Source: Lachnospiraceae bacterium UBA6998 (GTDB taxonomy: Bacteria; Bacillota; Clostridia; Lachnospirales; Lachnospiraceae). From it: a stretch of DNA of 19,094 nucleotides. Of this stretch, positions 14,812-19,094 are shown piece by piece. The notes beneath the pieces were generated by a model that searched no databases, had not been told where the DNA came from, and saw only the letters and a program-made list of their open reading frames with translations. The first letter of the stretch is position 1. Each line of letters starts with the position of its first letter. The stretch is from the NCBI GenBank assembly GCA_002448395.1, contig DJXS01000102.1:1-19094 (forward strand). The letters run 5' to 3'. The position numbers and the translations under genes were made by a program.

Positions 14812-15165
14812 TTATATGTTCTCGAGTTCATGCAGCCCTCTGACAGTGTCATCATAAGCGTTTTCCACTGCAGGCATCTCAACCGCCGCGCTCTCGTAGT
14901 CCCCTTCACGGAGCATTTCCGTGATCCTGTACACCGGCGCATAGAGCCCGGTAAACCCGAGATTCAGACAGACCCCCTTAAGGGTATGGGCGGCTTGAAA
15001 CCCCTTTTCACAGTCCTTATCCCGCATTGCGGCGCGAAGATCATCCATACTGCCGTCATTTAAAAACATCAGGGCAAACCTTCGGATCCTTGCATCCGTC
15101 AGGAACCGCCCTTTTACGTCCTCATAATCTCCGTTCATTATCTCATAGCATTTTTTGACGTTCAT
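14812..15165 (-). CDS. Hpt-domain phosphotransfer protein
   Basis: This 117-residue all-alpha protein has the Hpt active site AAHTLKGVCLNLGF, with phosphoacceptor H60. It is a stand-alone Hpt domain: no kinase, receiver or HTH is attached, and no histidine kinase or response regulator gene is nearby. Such proteins relay phosphate between a hybrid sensor kinase and a response regulator. I start at 15165, where AGGAAG lies 8 nt before the ATG. The upstream ATG at 15210 would add 15 residues and sits two bases from the LCP stop with only a weak GAG ahead. It is third in the UPF0158-LCP-Hpt operon, 47 nt behind the LCP gene. That position suggests a link to cell-envelope signalling, but the partner kinase must be elsewhere. 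Confidence 0.88.
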   Translation of the reverse strand: MNVKKCYEIMNGDYEDVKGRFLTDARIRRFALMFLNDGSMDDLRAAMRDKDCEKGFQAAHTLKGVCLNLGFTGLYAPVYRITEMLREGDYESAAVEMPAVENAYDDTVRGLHELENI

Positions 15166-15212
15166 ACACTTCTCTTCCTGTGTATCCGGCAGTTTCCGCA
15201 CTGAATACATCT

Positions 15213-16487
15213 TTACTCAACATAGGCGTTAATAATATCGTTGAACTCTTCGACAGTTGACGAAGGTTCGTAGTCTTCCTGTTCAAACAAAGTCTGATGA
15301 AGTTTTCTTACATTAGTTGTCAGATAGTAGGGAACAACACACGACTCACCGTTCACCGTTGCGAAAATCCTGTCTTCTTCCGTAGGGAAACCAGTGCTCT
15401 CGGTGATATCCATCATCCTGGCTCTGAGGATGAACAGCATAAGCTCACCGGAGCTGAGCGACGTGGCAGTTCTTCCCATTACAGCTCCCGCCGCTGCGGC
15501 AAGCCTGAGAGGATTGGCTTTCCTTGCCTTTTCCATCGTCAGCATCAGTACGGTTCTCTGCCGTTCCGCTCTCCTGAAGTCGTCTCCCGCCGTATATCTG
15601 ATCCTGCAGTAAGCAGTTGCCTGAATTCCGCTTAAATGCTGCATTCCCCAGTCTGCCACTTCGTCGTACTCAGTGCCGATCTCATAGTACATGTCATCCA
15701 TATAGCTGTTCATGTACTCCATTTCTTCCTCTGTGATCTCAAGATCGATCCCGCCGAGCGCGTCGATCGTTTCCGCCAGGCCTTCAAATCCGACAGTGAC
15801 GAAGTCTGTGATGTTGAGATCCAGATTGGCATTGAGCATCGCAACGGCCTGCTGGGGTCCTCCAAACGCATACGCCGCGTTGCACTTGCGGTAATCTCCG
15901 CCTCCTATATTAAGAAGGGTATCCCGGTACACCGAAACCAGCCGGGTCTCCCCTGTCTTTTTATTGATCGAGCAGATCATGATCGTATCGCTCCGGTTAT
16001 CTCCGCTGAGCAGATCCTGATCCCTTGAATCCACGCCGAACAGCGCAATGTTCTGATATCCCGCCATCCCGCGATCATCCCGCACCTGTTGGCTTATGCT
16101 GCTCTCCAGAGCGTTTTCCAGATCTACGGAGTCCACCGTCTGAAGAAGAGAACGCATATAAATAAGGAACGCCCCTGACAGAGCGATGATCATAACAAGA
16201 ATGAGAAGGAAGAAATTCCGGACAGGGTGTTTCTTTTTCTTTCTTTTCTCGTAGCTGCGCCATCTCTTTTCTTCTTCTCTGACGCGCTTTTCTTCCGCCT
16301 TCCTGTTCTTGATCCGCTCGTATTCGGCGCTCTGCCGCCGCTCATTCTCCTCTTCGATCCGCGTCTTCCGGGCCCTGATCCCTTCCCGCTCCTCTCTGAG
16401 TCTTGCGTATTCCTCGTAATCCTCCTCTTCCCCTATTCTCTCTTCGATCAAAATATCATTTTCAATATCTTTTCTCTTTTTTGCCAT
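15213..16487 (-). CDS. LCP-family (LytR-CpsA-Psr) cell-wall polymer ligase
   Basis: This 424-residue membrane protein probably attaches teichoic-acid-like or capsular polymers to peptidoglycan from an undecaprenyl-linked donor. The first 86 residues are extremely charged (Glu, Arg, Lys) and look like a cytoplasmic coiled coil, which is unusually long for the family. A transmembrane helix follows at about 91-110. The LCP domain (about 145-322) has the expected catalytic and lipid-binding residues: D153 in GVDSR, R165 and D167 in RSDT, R188/D189 in VYRDT, and the basic pair around RIRYTAGDDFRRAERQ (295-310). The start ATG has GAGG 7 nt upstream, and the gene is 15 nt behind the UPF0158 gene. 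The Hpt gene follows. The facing class B sortase also acts on the cell surface. Confidence 0.95.
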   Translation of the reverse strand: MAKKRKDIENDILIEERIGEEEDYEEYARLREEREGIRARKTRIEEENERRQSAEYERIKNRKAEEKRVREEEKRWRSYEKRKKKKHPVRNFFLLILVMIIALSGAFLIYMRSLLQTVDSVDLENALESSISQQVRDDRGMAGYQNIALFGVDSRDQDLLSGDNRSDTIMICSINKKTGETRLVSVYRDTLLNIGGGDYRKCNAAYAFGGPQQAVAMLNANLDLNITDFVTVGFEGLAETIDALGGIDLEITEEEMEYMNSYMDDMYYEIGTEYDEVADWGMQHLSGIQATAYCRIRYTAGDDFRRAERQRTVLMLTMEKARKANPLRLAAAAGAVMGRTATSLSSGELMLFILRARMMDITESTGFPTEEDRIFATVNGESCVVPYYLTTNVRKLHQTLFEQEDYEPSSTVEEFNDIINAYVE

Positions 16488-16502
16488 AAAAAATCCTCAT
16501 AG

Positions 16503-16922
16503 CTACCGGATCAGGTCCAGGCCGTTCGCCTCGCACCAGCGCTTTGCGAACTCGCTGTACACCTCATCCCGGTAGTTGTACCAGGCTATGAGCAGTCTCT
16601 CCTCCCTGAGCACATTTTCAAATTCTGCCGCTCCTTCCACATCAACGGCACTGATCATCCTTTTCTTCAAATCCGAGTTCGGAACAGCTTCCAGAAATCC
16701 TTTCATAACTTTCCGCCTGCCCTCTTCTCCGATCTGGGGGAGCTTTATGAAGTTGTCAGCATGCTTTCTGACGTCCTCCTCGGAGGAGATTCCGTTTACC
16801 GCCTTGCCGTAGATCATACCGCCCACAAACATAAGAACAGTCTCCAGAGGGATATAGTAATAATAGGCCGCCTCAAACGGAAAGGAGAAAGACTGCATCA
16901 CATCATCCAGTCTGATTTTCAT
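16503..16922 (-). CDS. UPF0158 family protein
   Basis: This 139-residue soluble protein of the UPF0158 family has no known function. It opens with MKIRLDDVMQSFSFPFE, where the family usually begins with a short beta-strand and helix (KLDDVI). It ends with EFAKRWCEANGLDLIR, the characteristic C-terminal helix. No membrane segment or signal peptide is seen. GAGGA lies about 6 nt before the ATG. It is the first gene of the operon with the LCP protein (15-nt gap) and the Hpt protein. Confidence 0.85.
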   Translation of the reverse strand: MKIRLDDVMQSFSFPFEAAYYYYIPLETVLMFVGGMIYGKAVNGISSEEDVRKHADNFIKLPQIGEEGRRKVMKGFLEAVPNSDLKKRMISAVDVEGAAEFENVLREERLLIAWYNYRDEVYSEFAKRWCEANGLDLIR

Positions 16923-16951
16923 TTTTATTCCTCTTTTTTCTTTAATTACCT

Positions 16952-16980
16952 ATAGTGTTTCAAAGTTGTCGTTCTGTCAA
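16952..16980 (-). promoter_or_regulatory. Possible promoter of the UPF0158-LCP-Hpt operon
   Basis: On the minus strand a perfect TTGACA (16975-16980) is followed by 17 bp and CACTAT (16952-16957), a weak -10 that keeps only the second A and the last T of the key bases. TATAGG lies three bases further, at a poor 20-bp spacing. Confidence 0.45.
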
Positions 16981-17000
16981 GACTGTTTTTCCCGCCGCAA

Positions 17001-17029
17001 TTGTAAAGTTTCCCGATAACTGTTAAAAT
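17001..17029 (+). promoter_or_regulatory. Promoter of the class B sortase gene
   Basis: TTGTAA (17001-17006), 17 bp, TAAAAT (17024-17029). The start near 17036 leaves a leader of about 83 nt before the ATG at 17119. Confidence 0.72.
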
Positions 17030-17083
17030 TCATTCAGTATTAAACTTAACTATCATTATGCCAGCCGCTCCTCTTGGAAGCTC

Positions 17084-17095
17084 AGTCGGCCGACT
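17084..17095. repeat. Perfect 12-bp palindrome in the sortase leader
   Basis: AGTCGGCCGACT is a perfect palindrome about +50 of the predicted transcript and 23 nt before the start codon. With no loop it cannot form a good hairpin, so a protein-binding site is possible; a chance occurrence is also possible. Confidence 0.4.
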
Positions 17096-17118
17096 TATCT
17101 TTGAACAGAGGTGTTACA

Positions 17119-17877
17119 ATGCGAAGGACAATTTCAAATATTCTTATCATAGTATTTTCAGCGATCATAGCTTTCAGCGGCTATCGTCTCTATACGATCT
17201 TCCACGAGTATCACGAAGGGGAGAAACAGTATAAAGAGACAGCTGAAAACTACATCAGGAAGCCGGATCCACCCAAGACTCCCGATGCCCCTTTGCCCGA
17301 CCCTTTGACAACATGCCCGATCTCCGTGGATTTCGAAAGTCTTCTCGCGGAGAATTCCGATGTGGTCGGCTGGATCTACAGCGACGGCACGCAGATCAAT
17401 TATCCTGTCCTGCGCGGTGAGAGCAATGAGTCCTATATCCACACCATGATCAACGGAGAGTACAATTCCGCAGGCAGTATTTTTATGGATTTCCGCAACA
17501 ATCCCGATCTGTCGGATATTAATACCATCCTCTACGGACATCATATGAAGAACGGATCCATGTTCGCTTCGCTTCATCAATATGTCCATCAGGATTACTA
17601 TGACGAGCACAAGTACATGTGGTACCTGACACCCGATCATATCTACAGGCTGGATGTGCTGGCCGGTTATGTGGGCGACGCTGAGGCTGAGATCTACACA
17701 ATCTTTGTCGATCAGGAAGAACTTGACAGCTATCTGTCCTTTGCAGAACGCAAATCCACCTTCACTCCTGATCACAGACCCGAAGAGATCAACGGGATCA
17801 TAGCCCTCTCCACTTGTTCCTATGAGTATGACGACGCCAGATATGTGCTTGTCTGCGTTCCTGTCATGATCGACTGA
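17119..17877 (+). CDS. srtB: Class B sortase
   Basis: This 252-residue membrane-anchored cysteine transpeptidase covalently attaches surface proteins to peptidoglycan. A short N-terminal signal anchor (about 6-26, after MRRT) precedes a stalk rich in Pro (50-62). The catalytic domain has H141 in LYGHHM, C233 in LSTCSYE and R241 in DARYVLV, the sortase triad. The order and spacing fit class B (SrtB). I start at 17119, where AGAGGTG precedes the ATG; an earlier TTG at 17074 lacks such a site. No substrate with a sorting signal is encoded in the window, so this is not a compact sortase-substrate locus. It faces the LCP operon back to back and is convergent with the thioesterase, with four bases between the stop codons. 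Confidence 0.95.
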   Translation: MRRTISNILIIVFSAIIAFSGYRLYTIFHEYHEGEKQYKETAENYIRKPDPPKTPDAPLPDPLTTCPISVDFESLLAENSDVVGWIYSDGTQINYPVLRGESNESYIHTMINGEYNSAGSIFMDFRNNPDLSDINTILYGHHMKNGSMFASLHQYVHQDYYDEHKYMWYLTPDHIYRLDVLAGYVGDAEAEIYTIFVDQEELDSYLSFAERKSTFTPDHRPEEINGIIALSTCSYEYDDARYVLVCVPVMID

Positions 17878-17881
17878 CGGA

Positions 17882-18289
17882 TCATCTGTCCATCCTGAAC
17901 CCGTTAGACGATACCGTGGCGATCAGTGTGCCGAGTTCATCCGTGATCTCTGCTGCGTAAAAGCTTGTCCGCCTTCCTTTGCGGACAGCACGGGCTTCCG
18001 CAGTAAGATACTTTCCCTTAGCCGGTGTCAGAAAGTTGATCTGGCTGGATAAGGTAAATGTGATCGGCGCGTCGCCTGCATCCGGGTTGGAAGCCACCGC
18101 GAAAGCGAAATCCGCCATCGTGTAATAGACTGCGCCCATCACACGGTTTCCCGCGTTCATGTGGCCTTCATGGACCGCCAGGCCGACCTTGGCGTATCCG
18201 TCCCGTGCCTCCAGGATCTCAATGCCGGTGGTCGCTGTCGCGTACCGGTCATGGCTGAAGAATTCTCTGAGTTCCTCCAGACTTTTCAT
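17882..18289 (-). CDS. PaaI-type hotdog-fold thioesterase
   Basis: This 135-residue single hotdog domain is of the PaaI/YbgC-like acyl-CoA thioesterase superfamily. The central helix region NAGNRVMGAVYYTMADFAFAVASN in outline (46-68) matches the family's HG-G-x-L-x-x-L-A-D-x-A pattern. The usual HGG is replaced by VMGA, while the aspartate (D60) in MAD is kept. These enzymes cleave acyl- or aryl-CoA thioesters; the substrate cannot be told from the sequence. AGGAG lies 11 nt before the ATG, a slightly long spacing. It follows glgB on the same strand after 86 nt that contain a strong hairpin, and no convincing promoter is seen. A metabolic link to glgB is not suggested. Confidence 0.88.
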   Translation of the reverse strand: MKSLEELREFFSHDRYATATTGIEILEARDGYAKVGLAVHEGHMNAGNRVMGAVYYTMADFAFAVASNPDAGDAPITFTLSSQINFLTPAKGKYLTAEARAVRKGRRTSFYAAEITDELGTLIATVSSNGFRMDR

Positions 18290-18333
18290 GGCTGAACTGG
18301 CTCCTCTCTTAATACATTTCTTAAATATGGTTT

Positions 18334-18359
18334 ACGGGGATCTGCCTGCAGATCCCCGT
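18334..18359 (-). terminator. Strong hairpin after glgB, probable terminator
   Basis: ACGGGGATCTGC and GCAGATCCCCGT form a 12-bp perfect stem around two bases. On the minus strand it begins 17 nt after the glgB stop. The sequence that follows (AAACCATATTTAAG) lacks a proper T-run, so termination may be partial and the thioesterase gene could be read through. Confidence 0.65.
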
Positions 18360-18375
18360 TCTTTACTTGAGCGGC

Positions 18376-19094
18376 TTAAATGCCCTGTTTAATTTCAAAC
18401 AACATGGCCGAGAACGCAGGAATTTCGATCCGGCCTCCCCCGATCCCTTTTGCCTTGATCTTCTTTTTACGGGCAGGTCTCTTTACAGTTCCGCTAAAGC
18501 ATTCCCAGTCGGAATGCAGTACCAGTGTCAGCGTCTCATCCTGCTCCGGCGTATACACATACACGTGGCTTTCATTCGAGAAATTGAAGAACGCGGCGAC
18601 GGAAGACGATGTGCCGTTTCTGCGAATCCCGTATACATTATTCTGCATATCGTTGATCGCGATCCACTTAAATCCTTCCGGGTCATAATCTCTCTCATAG
18701 AGAGCCGGTTCCTCCGCGTATATTTTGTTAAGTTCTATCATATACTGATGGAAACTGTCATGGAGCGGAAACTTCAGAAGGAAATAATCAGGTTCCTTCG
18801 TCTCGTCCCACTCGCGGATCATAGCGATCTCGTTGCCCATAAAATTAAGCTTCTTGCCGGGATGCACGGCCATATACATGTAGAGGGCCCTGCACTGCGG
18901 GAACTTCATCTCATAATCGCCAAAGATCTTGTCAATGACAGTCTTTTTGCCGTGTACGACCTCATCGTGTGACAGCGGCAGCAGATGTCTCTCATTATAA
19001 AAGTAGAACATTGAGAATGTGAGTCTCTGGGCAAAAGAGACCCTCTCCCCGGACTGTTTCATGAAATAATCCAGTGTATCATTCATCCAGCCCA
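18376..19094 (-). CDS. glgB: 1,4-alpha-glucan branching enzyme, C-terminal part
   Basis: Only the last 239 residues are in the window; the gene continues past the right edge, and the ATG at 19086 is internal (the frame reads through Gly-Trp-Met-Asn-Asp-Thr-Leu-Asp-Tyr-Phe, a conserved GlgB stretch). The enzyme makes alpha-1,6 branches in glycogen in the cytoplasm. Signatures seen are LPLSHDEVVHGK, which carries the conserved His and Asp of the GH13 catalytic centre, then CRALYMYMAVHPGKKLNFMGNEI in outline, and REWDE. The C-terminal beta domain (about 150-236) ends in EIPAFSAMLFE. The order and spacing fit GlgB of the GH13_9 type. No other glycogen gene is visible; any gene cluster would lie to the right. 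Confidence 0.96.
   Translation of the reverse strand, partial: GWMNDTLDYFMKQSGERVSFAQRLTFSMFYFYNERHLLPLSHDEVVHGKKTVIDKIFGDYEMKFPQCRALYMYMAVHPGKKLNFMGNEIAMIREWDETKEPDYFLLKFPLHDSFHQYMIELNKIYAEEPALYERDYDPEGFKWIAINDMQNNVYGIRRNGTSSSVAAFFNFSNESHVYVYTPEQDETLTLVLHSDWECFSGTVKRPARKKKIKAKGIGGGRIEIPAFSAMLFEIKQGI

Overview
The window reads as chromosomal DNA of a Clostridia-class Bacillota, most likely a Lachnospiraceae-type gut anaerobe. The evidence is a SCIFF peptide with its radical-SAM maturase, a SAM-I riboswitch ahead of metK, an S4-domain YlmH protein, a DUF975 membrane protein, a class B sortase, an LCP cell-wall protein, Gram-positive ribosome binding sites and good sigma-A promoters. It looks like core genome: I see no phage, insertion sequence, CRISPR array or island boundary. 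Most genes lie on the minus strand.

Layout. Positions 1-500 hold two tRNA-Ser genes (GGA, UGA; minus) with a strong promoter, then the metK terminator. Positions 524-2042 hold metK under a complete SAM-I riboswitch (promoter, aptamer, antiterminator/terminator). Divergently, 2108-3290 carries two membrane-protein genes (a small two-helix protein and a DUF975 protein), ending at a shared bidirectional terminator. Positions 3352-7918 (minus) form a tight operon htrA-clpX-cysK: a membrane-anchored S1C serine protease, a variant ClpX unfoldase with a very long linker and an altered RKH loop, and cysteine synthase; a 10-bp tandem repeat overlaps the -35 region ahead of htrA. Positions 8094-9612 carry a UDP-sugar pyrophosphorylase-family gene and a conserved 91-residue protein of unknown function. 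ylmH (9726-10523) is divergent from a small XRE regulator (10688-10918), with several dyad symmetries between them.

Positions 10970-12630 contain the SCIFF system: a 49-residue six-cysteine precursor (scfA) with its own promoter, an intercistronic terminator, then the SPASM radical-SAM maturase scfB. Upstream lie an Orn/Lys/Arg decarboxylase-family gene (12710-14182) and mscL fused to a C-terminal zinc ribbon (14293-14703), separated by two hairpins. Positions 14812-16922 form an envelope/signalling operon: UPF0158 protein, LCP-family protein, orphan Hpt protein. A class B sortase (17119-17877) is divergent from it, facing a PaaI-type thioesterase and the 3' part of glgB, which runs off the right edge.

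The most notable items are the SCIFF precursor, which has glycine where I recall the thioether acceptor threonine in characterised SCIFF peptides; the ClpX paralogue joined to an anchored HtrA protease; the MscL-zinc ribbon fusion; and several dyads or direct repeats placed exactly at promoters.
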